A DNA stretch of 64,000 nucleotides from Cryobacterium glucosi (lineage in GTDB: Bacteria; Actinomycetota; Actinomycetes; Actinomycetales; Microbacteriaceae), in NCBI RefSeq assembly GCF_004402235.1, contig NZ_SOFS01000023.1, forward strand, positions 1-64,000. Direction: 5' to 3'. Shown here piece by piece: positions 50,608-58,222 of this stretch. The notes beneath the pieces were generated by a model that saw only the letters and a list, made by a program, of their open reading frames with translations, searched no databases and had not been told where the DNA came from. Positions within the stretch are counted from its first letter, which is position 1, and each line of letters opens with the position of its first letter. A program made the position numbers and the translations under genes.

Positions 50608-51339
50608 GTGCGCCGACCAGACGAAGGCACGACACCGGCCGCCGGTGCCGCCGCCGTTGCCGACGCCGACGCCGCCAGTGCCACTCCTGGCCGCCGCGAA
50701 CGCAACAAGCGTGACAAGCAGGGCCGCATCCTCGCGGCCGCCGAGGATCTCTTCGCCGAGCGCGGCTACGCGCTCGTCACGACCCAGGACATCGCCGATC
50801 GCGCGGATGTCGCGGCGGGGACGCTCTTCCGGTACGCGAGCTCGAAGCCCGAGCTCCTCCTGATGGTCTTCAACAACGAGTGGCGCAGGGCCCTGACCGG
50901 AACCCGGCACGATCCAACGAAGGCGGACGCATCCCTCGCCCCGACGGACGCGATCATGGCCCTCCTCCTCCCCCTGCTGACCTCCGCCGCGCGCCACCCG
51001 GAGAACACCGCCTATTACCAGCGCGAGATCCTGTGCGGCGAGCCCACCGGGACCTACCGCGCCGAGGCCCTCGAGCTCGTCGACGGGCTCGAGGCCACCA
51101 TCGCGACCGTGCTCAGCGGCTACGGGACGGAGACCCCCGGAGAATCGGAGCGGCTCCGGCGGGGGGTGGACCCGGCGCTTGCGGCACGCAGTATCTTCTC
51201 GCTGCTCCACCTCGCCCTGATCCGATGCGGGCTGGGACGGGAGCCGATGGAGAGCCTGCCGGACTCGCTCCGCACCGAGATCGACCTCGTGCTGCACGGC
51301 ATCGTCGAGCAGGTGCCGGCCGCGACCGCCGAGGCCTGA
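50608..51339 (+). CDS. TetR-family transcriptional regulator
   Basis: 243 residues from GTG 50608 (GTGAGG six bases upstream); other starts at 50596 or an upstream TTG are less likely. After an Ala-rich leader, the helix-turn-helix is G-R-I-L-A-A-A-E-D-L-F-A-E-R-G-Y, then T-T-Q-D-I-A-D-R-A-D-V-A-A-G-T-L-F-R-Y. The C-terminal ligand domain is not recognisable. Divergent from the SDR gene. Confidence 0.87.
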   Translation: MRRPDEGTTPAAGAAAVADADAASATPGRRERNKRDKQGRILAAAEDLFAERGYALVTTQDIADRADVAAGTLFRYASSKPELLLMVFNNEWRRALTGTRHDPTKADASLAPTDAIMALLLPLLTSAARHPENTAYYQREILCGEPTGTYRAEALELVDGLEATIATVLSGYGTETPGESERLRRGVDPALAARSIFSLLHLALIRCGLGREPMESLPDSLRTEIDLVLHGIVEQVPAATAEA

Positions 51340-51455
51340 CGATTCCCTTGTATTGACCGGGAATTACGACCACACTTAAAGTGCGAACCCAGCGGATGCC
51401 CCACAAGGGCGGTCTGCTGTTCGCGCGAGAGTTCACCGACTGAAAGCGGCGCCCC

Positions 51456-51842
51456 ATGGGTTCGTTGACGTATGACCGGGTCACCGTCGAATTCGACGAC
51501 CGGATCCTCGCGCACCTGCAAATCGTGATCGTGCAGAAGTTACGCCGCGGCGAGAGTTTCCTGTTGTCCTGGCGGAACGCCGCAGAGGCAGGAGACGGTC
51601 GCAGTTCCGCCTGGCTGCACCCGGCCATCCCGCTGTACTTCAAGTTCTCCGGCGGCCAGCCGCCGACCATCAATCCGCTGTGGCTCGCCCAGCTCACCCG
51701 CTCGGCGAACAGCTCCCAGGGACTCGTCGCCACGGGAGAGGAGCGGGCGATGTCCGAGCAAAACCACGTGATGCGCAAGGAACCCGGTTTCCGTTCCCGG
51801 GCGGCAGCGGCCTCCCAGGACACGATCGCGACCGAGGGCTGA
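51456..51842 (+). CDS. DUF7882-type small protein
   Basis: 128 residues. M-G-S-L-T-Y-D-R-V-T-V-E-F-D-D-R-I-L-A-H-L, then L-R-R-G-E-S-F-L-L-S-W, W-L-H-P-A-I-P-L-Y-F-K-F-S-G, P-T-I-N-P-L-W form the DUF7882 domain common in Microbacteriaceae. Databases often label it 'ATP-dependent DNA ligase', but no ligase motif (K-x-D-G) is present. The C-terminal ~45 residues are polar. Function unknown. It lies alone between TetR and the convergent nitrilase gene. Confidence 0.75.
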   Translation: MGSLTYDRVTVEFDDRILAHLQIVIVQKLRRGESFLLSWRNAAEAGDGRSSAWLHPAIPLYFKFSGGQPPTINPLWLAQLTRSANSSQGLVATGEERAMSEQNHVMRKEPGFRSRAAAASQDTIATEG

Positions 51843-51855
51843 GGCTCCCCGGCGG

Positions 51856-52713
51856 CTAGACCTCGACGATCCCGAAGCGCCGGAGCCGGAGTGCGGGGTT
51901 GACCGCACGCACCTGCCCGAGGCGAGCCGAGGTGAGCCAGGCGAGGCCGACATCCGTCGTCTCGCCGATCGTGACCAGTTCGACCCCCATCGGGTCGACG
52001 ATCATGCTCGTGCCGACGCCGATCGGCGGGGCGTGGTCGGCGGCGGCGACATAAACAGTGTTCTCGATCGCGCGCGCGGTCAGGAGGGTGCGCCACTGCT
52101 GCTCCTTGAGCGGGCCCCGCACCCATTCGGCGGGCACGAGCACGAGCTCGGCACCCGCGTCGACGAGTCGCCGGGTGACCTCGGGAAAGCGGATGTCGTA
52201 ACAGGTCTGCAACCCCACCCGCAGCCCTCCGACCGAGAAGGTCTGCGGCGGCTCGATCGCGCCGGGCAGCACCCAGTCGGATTCGCGCTCGCCGAATGCG
52301 TCGTAGAGGTGCAGCTTGCGGTAGCGGGCGAGGAGCTCGCCCGTCGGCCCGACGCTCACGATGGTGTTGAAGAATCGTCCGGCACCGACGGCCTCCTCGA
52401 GCATGCCCGCGACGATGACGAGGCCGAGGCCTTCGGCGAGCGCCGCGAGCGCCGTCACGAACGGCCCGTCGATCGGCTCGGCGGCCGCGACGAACGCGGG
52501 CCCGAGGGTCGGCTCGAAGAACGCGGAATACTCGGGGAACACGACGAGCTGCGCGCCGCGGTCGACCGCGATGCCGGCCAGGCGGGCGACCTCGGCGAGG
52601 TTCGCCTCCCGGTCGGCCCCTGGGACGAACTGGGCGACGGCGACACCGACGGCCGTCGGGTCGACAGGCACCGTCCGGGCGGGCGCTGGCGTGGCAGGCG
52701 GGGTTTCGACCAT
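51856..52713 (-). CDS. Carbon-nitrogen hydrolase (nitrilase superfamily)
   Basis: 285 residues. The E-K-C triad is E61 (V-F-P-E-Y), K133 (Y-R-K-L-H-L) and C171 (Q-T-C-Y-D-I-R-F-P-E). A second glutamate and G-L-Q-T-C-Y-D-I-R are typical of the omega-amidase/deaminated-glutathione-amidase branch, so an amide is the likelier substrate than a nitrile. The first ~20 residues are Pro/Thr-rich. Single gene, convergent with the DUF7882 gene. Confidence 0.88.
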   Translation of the reverse strand: MVETPPATPAPARTVPVDPTAVGVAVAQFVPGADREANLAEVARLAGIAVDRGAQLVVFPEYSAFFEPTLGPAFVAAAEPIDGPFVTALAALAEGLGLVIVAGMLEEAVGAGRFFNTIVSVGPTGELLARYRKLHLYDAFGERESDWVLPGAIEPPQTFSVGGLRVGLQTCYDIRFPEVTRRLVDAGAELVLVPAEWVRGPLKEQQWRTLLTARAIENTVYVAAADHAPPIGVGTSMIVDPMGVELVTIGETTDVGLAWLTSARLGQVRAVNPALRLRRFGIVEV

Positions 52714-52831
52714 GGCGTCAGCCTAGCCACGAGGGCGGCGCGATTGGAGCGGAACCCTCAGACTGGTCACGCTCCGCACCGGGAACGTGCCAGCATGAAG
52801 AGGTAGCGGCGTACGAGCAAAAGGGGCGGGC

Positions 52832-53509
52832 ATGACGAAGATCCTGGTCGTGGAAGACGACGAACAAATGGGCGCGCTGATCGAACGCGGACTCGAGGCA
52901 GAGGGCTACGAGATCGTCAGGGTCGGGAACGGGATGGATGCCCTGATCGCGATCAACAACAACGAATTCGACCTTGCGGCCATCGACGTGATGTTGCCGC
53001 AGATGACCGGGTTCGAGATCTGTCGGCGCATCCGCGACTCCGGCAACACCATGCCGGTCCTGCTCCTGACCGCCAGGGACACCGTCGACGACCGGGTCTT
53101 CGGGCTCGACAGCGGCGCGGACGACTACCTCACCAAGCCCTTCGCCTTCCTCGAGCTCACCGCCCGGGTGCGCGCCCTGCTCAGACGCCAGTCGATGGCA
53201 ACACCGCTGAGCCTCGAACTCGGCAACCTCGCCATCGATTCCCGGGACCTCAAGGTGACCGTGGCCGGCCGGTCCGTCTCGATGAGCCCCAAGGAAGTCG
53301 CGCTGCTCCGCCTGCTGTGCAGCCGGGCGGGGACGACCGTCGACCGCACGACGATCCTCGAAGAGATCTGGAACGGCACCGAACACATCGACCCGAACAT
53401 CGTCGACCAGTACATCAGCTACCTGCGGCGCAAGATCGACTCTGCGGCGGCCGGGATGCGGATCGTGACCGTACGCGGCTCCGGGTATGCCGTGGAACTC
53501 GTCGAGTGA
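52832..53509 (+). CDS. OmpR-family response regulator
   Basis: 225 residues. The receiver domain has the acidic pocket E-D-D (8-10), phosphorylation site D52 (A-I-D-V-M-L-P), T80 and K102 (L-T-K-P-F). The C-terminal DNA-binding winged helix contains P-K-E-V-A-L-L-R-L-L, then G-T-T-V-D-R-T-T-I-L and Y-L-R-R-K-I. Paired with the histidine kinase that begins 14 bases downstream. The signal and targets are unknown. Confidence 0.95.
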   Translation: MTKILVVEDDEQMGALIERGLEAEGYEIVRVGNGMDALIAINNNEFDLAAIDVMLPQMTGFEICRRIRDSGNTMPVLLLTARDTVDDRVFGLDSGADDYLTKPFAFLELTARVRALLRRQSMATPLSLELGNLAIDSRDLKVTVAGRSVSMSPKEVALLRLLCSRAGTTVDRTTILEEIWNGTEHIDPNIVDQYISYLRRKIDSAAAGMRIVTVRGSGYAVELVE

Positions 53510-53522
53510 GCGGAGCACGTCC

Positions 53523-54905
53523 ATGAGGTTGCCAGGGCTGTCGATCCGGGCCCGCATCACCGTCGGCAGTCTCGTGATCGCCGCTGTCCTGTTCAGCGGT
53601 GCAGCGGTGTTCTTCCGCGGCGAGGTCCAGGCGATCCTGATCGAGACGACGACGACACTGCTGCACAGCGACGCTGCCCCGATCGTGACGGACCTGATCC
53701 GCAACCCGACCGAACCCATCGACGGCCCGAGCGAGGGCCAGCTCATCGCGATCGTCGGTCCGGACGGCCAGATCTCCAAGTCCTCGCTGCCGATGGCGCT
53801 GCGGAAACGCGTGAGTGAGCTCGCGACGATCGGCGAGACGCCGCAGACGATCGACGCGGGCAACGCCAGGTACCTTGTCGCCGCGACGACGGCCGTGACC
53901 AACCAGGGCAACTGGGTCGTCATCACGGCGCGGAACGAGGAGGCACTCGGCTTGCTGCTCGACGAACTGGGCCGGGTGCTCATCATGGGCACCGTGCTGC
54001 TGACCGTGGGATTCGGCCTCGCCTCGTGGCTGCTCACCGGCGCGGCCCTCCGCCCGGTGAACCGGCTGCGCAAGGAGGCGGAGAGCCTGAGCACGACCGG
54101 GTCGTCCGCGCAACTGCTCGTCCCGGCGGGCAGGGACGAGGTCAGCCGCCTCGCGGTCACGCTCAATGACTTCATCTCCCGGCTGCGCCGCAGTCTCGAC
54201 AGGGAGAAGCAGGTGGTGTCGGATGCGAGCCACGAGTTGCGCACTCCCCTCGCCGTGCTCAAGGCGCAGCTCGAGCTCGCGCATCTCAATTCCGGCGACG
54301 CTCCGGCCCTCGAGGCGGACATCGACGACGCCTCCCGCACCGTGGACCGCCTCTCCCGGCTCGCGACGAACCTGCTGGAACTGTCCAAGCTCGAGAGCCA
54401 GCAGGCCCCGCCGGAGTGCGGCTGGGAGAACCTGATCGCCGAGATCTCGGCCTCGGTCGACCGCGCAAGGGTGGTTCGCAACGGGGAGGATCTCGACGTC
54501 GACTACGAGATCGAGGGCGAGGACCCGACCGGCCGCTATGCGATCTCGGTGACCAACGTCGGGCAGCTCATCGACAATCTCATCTCGAACGCCATCAACG
54601 CCATGGGCGGCCGCGGCGCCGTGACCGTCACGCTCCGCAGCCTCGCAGAGGGTGCCATGCTGAGCGTCGTGGACACGGGGCCCGGCATGCCGGAATCGTT
54701 CATCCCGGTGGCCTTCGACCGGTTCTCCCGGCCGGAACAGTCCCGCGCGAGCGGCTCGATCGGGTCGGGGCTCGGCCTCGCGATCGTGCACGCCATCGTG
54801 ACGCGGGCGAAGGGAACCATCAGCCTGCGCAACACGGGGACGGGCCTGGCCATCGACATCCGCCTGCCGCGAAGCACCCGCACCGGACAGGGCCCGCGGG
54901 CCTGA
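53523..54905 (+). CDS. Sensor histidine kinase
   Basis: 460 residues from ATG 53523 with GGAG upstream. Two membrane segments (about 11-31 and 152-175) frame a ~120-residue extracytoplasmic sensor domain, followed by HAMP (L-R-P-V-N-R-L-R-K-E-A). H237 is the phosphoacceptor in S-D-A-S-H-E-L-R-T-P-L. The ATPase domain has N-A-I-N-A-M (N box), D-T-G-P-G-M and G-S-G-L-G-L-A-I-V. The sensed signal is not evident. Confidence 0.94.
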   Translation: MRLPGLSIRARITVGSLVIAAVLFSGAAVFFRGEVQAILIETTTTLLHSDAAPIVTDLIRNPTEPIDGPSEGQLIAIVGPDGQISKSSLPMALRKRVSELATIGETPQTIDAGNARYLVAATTAVTNQGNWVVITARNEEALGLLLDELGRVLIMGTVLLTVGFGLASWLLTGAALRPVNRLRKEAESLSTTGSSAQLLVPAGRDEVSRLAVTLNDFISRLRRSLDREKQVVSDASHELRTPLAVLKAQLELAHLNSGDAPALEADIDDASRTVDRLSRLATNLLELSKLESQQAPPECGWENLIAEISASVDRARVVRNGEDLDVDYEIEGEDPTGRYAISVTNVGQLIDNLISNAINAMGGRGAVTVTLRSLAEGAMLSVVDTGPGMPESFIPVAFDRFSRPEQSRASGSIGSGLGLAIVHAIVTRAKGTISLRNTGTGLAIDIRLPRSTRTGQGPRA

Positions 54906-54989
54906 CGACAGCGCCAAACTGAGAGCCTTCGCAGGCGCCCGACACCGGGTCGTCGGGAAACCCCCGACCGGGTGGCATAACGTAATGGG

Positions 54990-56528
54990 GTGACTTATCT
55001 GCCCGCGACCCATGATCCAGAGCTGCGCCCGCAGCGGCGATCCTGGCCCACCCACCGGCAGCTGGCCCCGCTGTACGTCGGTGTTCTCGGCCTGTTGATC
55101 TCCGCCGCGGCGGCCTGGAACCCGTCCTATTGGGGCGATGAAGCCGCGAGCGTGATGTCCGCGGAGCGTTCGTTGCCCTCCCTGTTCCGGATGCTCGGCA
55201 CGATCGATGCCGTTCATGGCACCTATTACCTGATGCTGCACTTCTGGATCGACCTCTTCGGTGCGTCCGAGTTCTCCACCAGGCTCCCGAGCGCGATTGC
55301 GATCGGTGTCGCAACGGCGGGAACGTTCGTCCTCGCCCGGATGCTGACCGGGGCCAGGGTCGCCTGGATCGCAGCCCTCGTCTTCGCGGTACTTCCCCGG
55401 GTGACGTACATGGGCGCAGAGGCGCGATCGACGGCGCTCGCGACGGCTATCGCCGTGTGGCTCGTCGTGCTGCTCGTGCATCTGGTCCGCGCAGGGACGG
55501 CGAGCCGGTCGACCCAGAGCTGGCTCTGGATCGGCTTCACCGCGCTCTTCGCCCTCGGAATCTATGTCTTCCTCTACGTCGCGCTTCTCGTCCCCGTACT
55601 CGGGATCGCGGTGTTCCTGCTCGCGCCCGATCGGGCCCGGCGACGCGGACAGCTGATGGCCTGGTCGGGCGCGACCGTCGTCGGTCTCATCATCGCTTCC
55701 CCGGTCCTGTTCGCGGGCGTCAGTCAGAAGGACCAGCTCTCGTTCATCGGGCGGCGAGCCCAGACGGGCGTGCTCGACGCGGCCGTCAACCAGTGGTTCG
55801 GCAACGTGCCCGCGGCGGTCATCGCCTGGGCTCTGATCCTGCTCGCGGTCGTTCTCGCCTGGTTCAGTCGCGGAAGGGTGCCCGCCCTCGAGCGGAACAG
55901 GGCAGCGTTGGGCGTGATGCTCGCCTGGATGCTCGTGCCGAGTGCGGCTCTGCTGATCGGCACGCATGTCGTCACGCCGATGTACTCGCTACGGTACCTC
56001 TCCATCTGCACGCCGGCCGCAGCAATCGCGCTCGGGATCGCCGTGGCCTGGATCAGGCCCCGCTGGGCCGGGATCGCGGCACTCGTACTACTCGTCGTCG
56101 CCGTGGTGCCGAGTTACGTCGACCAGCGCGGCCCGTACGCCAAGAACGCCGGGAGCGACTGGCGCCAGGCCGCATCCATCGTCCAGGCCGGTGCGCACCC
56201 CGGAGACGCGATCGTGTTCGACGAGAGCGTGCGGCCCTCACGGAAGCCGCGGCTCGCGCTGCACCTGTACCCGGCATCCTTCACCGGGCTGCGCGACGTG
56301 ACCCTCGACACGGCCTATGGGGACACCGGATCGCTCTGGGACACCACCCGGCCGCTCACGAGCGTCCTGGATTCACTCGCGGGCACGGATACGGTATGGC
56401 TGGTGCAGTATTCGGGCAGCAGTGAAGAAAAAGCGGGCACCGACCTGCACACGCTGCAAGACCTGGGATTTTCCGTCGCCTCAACGGCCACGGTCGTACA
56501 CACAACAATCACCGAACTGACAAGGTAG
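54990..56528 (+). CDS. GT39-like membrane glycosyltransferase
   Basis: 512 residues from GTG 54990, with about 10-12 hydrophobic segments. The first loop has Y-W-G-D-E-A-A-S-V-M-S-A-E-R, including the D-E pair used by lipid-linked-sugar transferases of the GT-C fold, then H-G-T-Y-Y-L-M-L-H-F-W. The C-terminal ~120 residues are soluble and extracytoplasmic. The gene is five bases upstream of a polyprenol-phosphate-mannose synthase gene. It probably uses that lipid-linked mannose to modify a surface protein or polymer. Confidence 0.78.
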   Translation: MTYLPATHDPELRPQRRSWPTHRQLAPLYVGVLGLLISAAAAWNPSYWGDEAASVMSAERSLPSLFRMLGTIDAVHGTYYLMLHFWIDLFGASEFSTRLPSAIAIGVATAGTFVLARMLTGARVAWIAALVFAVLPRVTYMGAEARSTALATAIAVWLVVLLVHLVRAGTASRSTQSWLWIGFTALFALGIYVFLYVALLVPVLGIAVFLLAPDRARRRGQLMAWSGATVVGLIIASPVLFAGVSQKDQLSFIGRRAQTGVLDAAVNQWFGNVPAAVIAWALILLAVVLAWFSRGRVPALERNRAALGVMLAWMLVPSAALLIGTHVVTPMYSLRYLSICTPAAAIALGIAVAWIRPRWAGIAALVLLVVAVVPSYVDQRGPYAKNAGSDWRQAASIVQAGAHPGDAIVFDESVRPSRKPRLALHLYPASFTGLRDVTLDTAYGDTGSLWDTTRPLTSVLDSLAGTDTVWLVQYSGSSEEKAGTDLHTLQDLGFSVASTATVVHTTITELTR

Positions 56529-56533
56529 TTTTC

Positions 56534-57274
56534 ATGGCACAGACACTGGTCATCATCCCGACCTACAACGAACGCGAGAACATCAATCCGATCGTGGCCA
56601 GGGTGCGCGCGAGCGTCCCGTCCGCGGACATCCTCGTCGTCGACGACGCCTCCCCCGATGGCACCGGCCAGCTCGCCGATGCCATCGCCGCAGCGGACTC
56701 CCAGGTGCACGTCCTGCACCGCACGAAGAAGAACGGCCTCGGAGCGGCCTACCTCGAGGCCTTCGGCTGGGGCCTGTCCCGCGGCTACGACGAGCTCGTG
56801 CAGCTCGATTCGGACGGTTCGCACCAGCCTGAGCAGCTCCCCGACCTGCTGGCGGCGGCGAAGACCGCCGACGTCGTGATGGGATCGCGCTGGGTTCCTG
56901 GCGGAGCCGTGCAGAACTGGCCGTGGCACCGCCGCGCGCTGTCCCGCGGTGGATCGACATACTCACGCCTCGTGCTCCGGCTCCGCCAGCACGATGTCAC
57001 AGGCGGCTACCGCGTCTACACGGCGCATGCCCTCGAACGCATGGACCTCGAGAGCGTCGAGAGCCTGGGCTATTGCTTCCAGATCGACATGCTGCTCACG
57101 AGCGTGCGGGCCGGCCTGACCGTCGTCGAGGTGCCGATCACCTTCGTCGAGCGTGTGCTCGGCTCATCCAAGATGAGCGGAAGCATCGTCGTCGAAGCGA
57201 TGGCCCGCGTCACCCTGTGGGGCCTCACGGGCAAGGGCGCCCGTCGGTCCGTCGTTGCCGCCGCCAAGAACTGA
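56534..57274 (+). CDS. Polyprenol-phosphate mannose synthase (GT2)
   Basis: 246 residues. I-I-P-T-Y-N-E-R-E-N at the start, D-D-A-S-P-D-G-T-G, the metal-binding D-S-D (92-94, in L-D-S-D-G-S-H), then G-S-R-W-V-P-G-G and R-V-Y-T are as in Ppm1/DPM1. There is no membrane domain, so it needs only a peripheral interaction with the lipid. It transfers mannose from GDP-mannose to polyprenol phosphate. It follows the GT39-like gene directly; a long inverted repeat follows its stop. Confidence 0.9.
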   Translation: MAQTLVIIPTYNERENINPIVARVRASVPSADILVVDDASPDGTGQLADAIAAADSQVHVLHRTKKNGLGAAYLEAFGWGLSRGYDELVQLDSDGSHQPEQLPDLLAAAKTADVVMGSRWVPGGAVQNWPWHRRALSRGGSTYSRLVLRLRQHDVTGGYRVYTAHALERMDLESVESLGYCFQIDMLLTSVRAGLTVVEVPITFVERVLGSSKMSGSIVVEAMARVTLWGLTGKGARRSVVAAAKN

Positions 57275-57281
57275 GCCGCGC

Positions 57282-57367
57282 GTTCCGAATTCAGGAGTCG
57301 AGCCATCTTGACGCCGGAACCCGGCCGATAAACCGGTTCAGACCAGTCCTACTCCTGAATTCGGAAC
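57282..57367. repeat. Long inverted repeat, copy 2 of the dispersed type
   Basis: The 17-base arms at 57282-57298 and 57351-57367 are exact complements; 16 bases (GTTCCGAATTCAGGAG) are identical to the arms at 24967-25052. The loop (52 bases) has no similarity to that of copy 1. It begins seven bases after the mannose-synthase stop, between two genes of the same direction, and so could insulate them. Confidence 0.9.
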
Positions 57368-57392
57368 AGGAACGAAGTCGGGGGCGACTTCG

Positions 57393-57441
57393 GGTCAGAA
57401 TGACTATATGATGGGTTCACCCAGTTAGAGTCATACTGACC
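57393..57441. promoter_or_regulatory. Two inverted operator-like sites for the NAD operon
   Basis: GGTCAGAATGACTATA (57393-57408) and TAGAGTCATACTGACC (57426-57441) match each other in opposite orientation at 14 of 16 positions. Each has a GTCA-N3-TGAC core; the core centres are 36 bases apart. They lie 54 and 18 bases before the regulator gene's first possible start. NrtR proteins bind palindromes upstream of NAD genes, so they are the natural candidate. Confidence 0.65.
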
Positions 57442-57461
57442 TTTACCTAGTGGATGCCCCC

Positions 57462-58178
57462 ATGAGCGCTCAAGCCGCTGTCGCACTCGCCGTGTCGACC
57501 GTGATCTTCGCCCTGCGCTCCGACGCGGAATCCGACTTCAAGACGCTGTGGCTCCCCCTGGTCCGCCGCACCAGGGACCCATACCTCGACCAGTGGGCGT
57601 TGCCGGGCGGCGGGCTGCCCGGCGACGAGGAACTCGCCGCGGCCGCCGCCCGTACCCTGCACGAGACAACCGGCCTCGCGCCCAGGTACCTCGAGCAGCT
57701 CTATACCTTCGGCGATCCGGGCCGCTCTGCCGGCGGCCGCGTGGTGTCCGTCGTCTACTGGGCCCTCGTCGAGTCCGGTGAGGCCGACCTCGCCGTCGTC
57801 GGCGACAATGTGCGCTGGTTCGCCGCAGACCGCCTGCCGCGGCTCGCCTTCGACCACAACCGGATCGTCGAGTACGCCCTCTGGCGGCTGCGGACCAAGG
57901 TCGAGTATTCCCGGATCGCCCACGCCTTCCTCGGCGAGACCTTCACGCTCTCCCAGTTGCGCGACGTGCACGAGGCCGTGCTTCAGAAGTCCCTCGACCC
58001 GGCCAATTTCCGTCGCACGATCGAGGCATCCGGTTCCATCGTCGACACCGGCGAACGCGTCGCGGGCACCCGGCACCGTCCGCCCCGTCTCTACCGGTAC
58101 AACGACTCCGGACGACAGGGCGAACCGGATCCTTTCGGGCCGGAACCCGCGACCGCCGCCATCCCCACCACGAACTGA
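57462..58178 (+). CDS. nrtR: NrtR-type NUDIX regulator of NAD synthesis
   Basis: 238 residues from ATG 57462 (a GTG 12 bases earlier is possible). Residues ~5-130 are a NUDIX fold and the rest a winged-helix domain (Y-S-R-I-A-H-A-F-L-G-E-T-F-T-L-S-Q-L-R-D, then F-R-R-T-I-E-A). The NUDIX box (50-72) reads G-x5-E-x7-R-T-L-H-E-T-T-G-L: two of the catalytic glutamates are replaced, which fits a protein that binds, but does not cleave, ADP-ribose or a relative. It is the first gene of the nad operon, 44 bases before nadA. NrtR represses NAD genes and is released by a NAD-derived ligand. Confidence 0.85.
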   Translation: MSAQAAVALAVSTVIFALRSDAESDFKTLWLPLVRRTRDPYLDQWALPGGGLPGDEELAAAAARTLHETTGLAPRYLEQLYTFGDPGRSAGGRVVSVVYWALVESGEADLAVVGDNVRWFAADRLPRLAFDHNRIVEYALWRLRTKVEYSRIAHAFLGETFTLSQLRDVHEAVLQKSLDPANFRRTIEASGSIVDTGERVAGTRHRPPRLYRYNDSGRQGEPDPFGPEPATAAIPTTN

Positions 58179-58222
58179 ATCACCGTGTACAACGCTTTTT
58201 GTGAAAATCGAGGAGTTACAGC

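Noticed and set aside
51353-51381. TTGACC-N17-TTAAAG promoter of the DUF7882 gene
   Set aside because: The spacing is right but the -10 matches at only three positions, so it is left as a possibility and not annotated.
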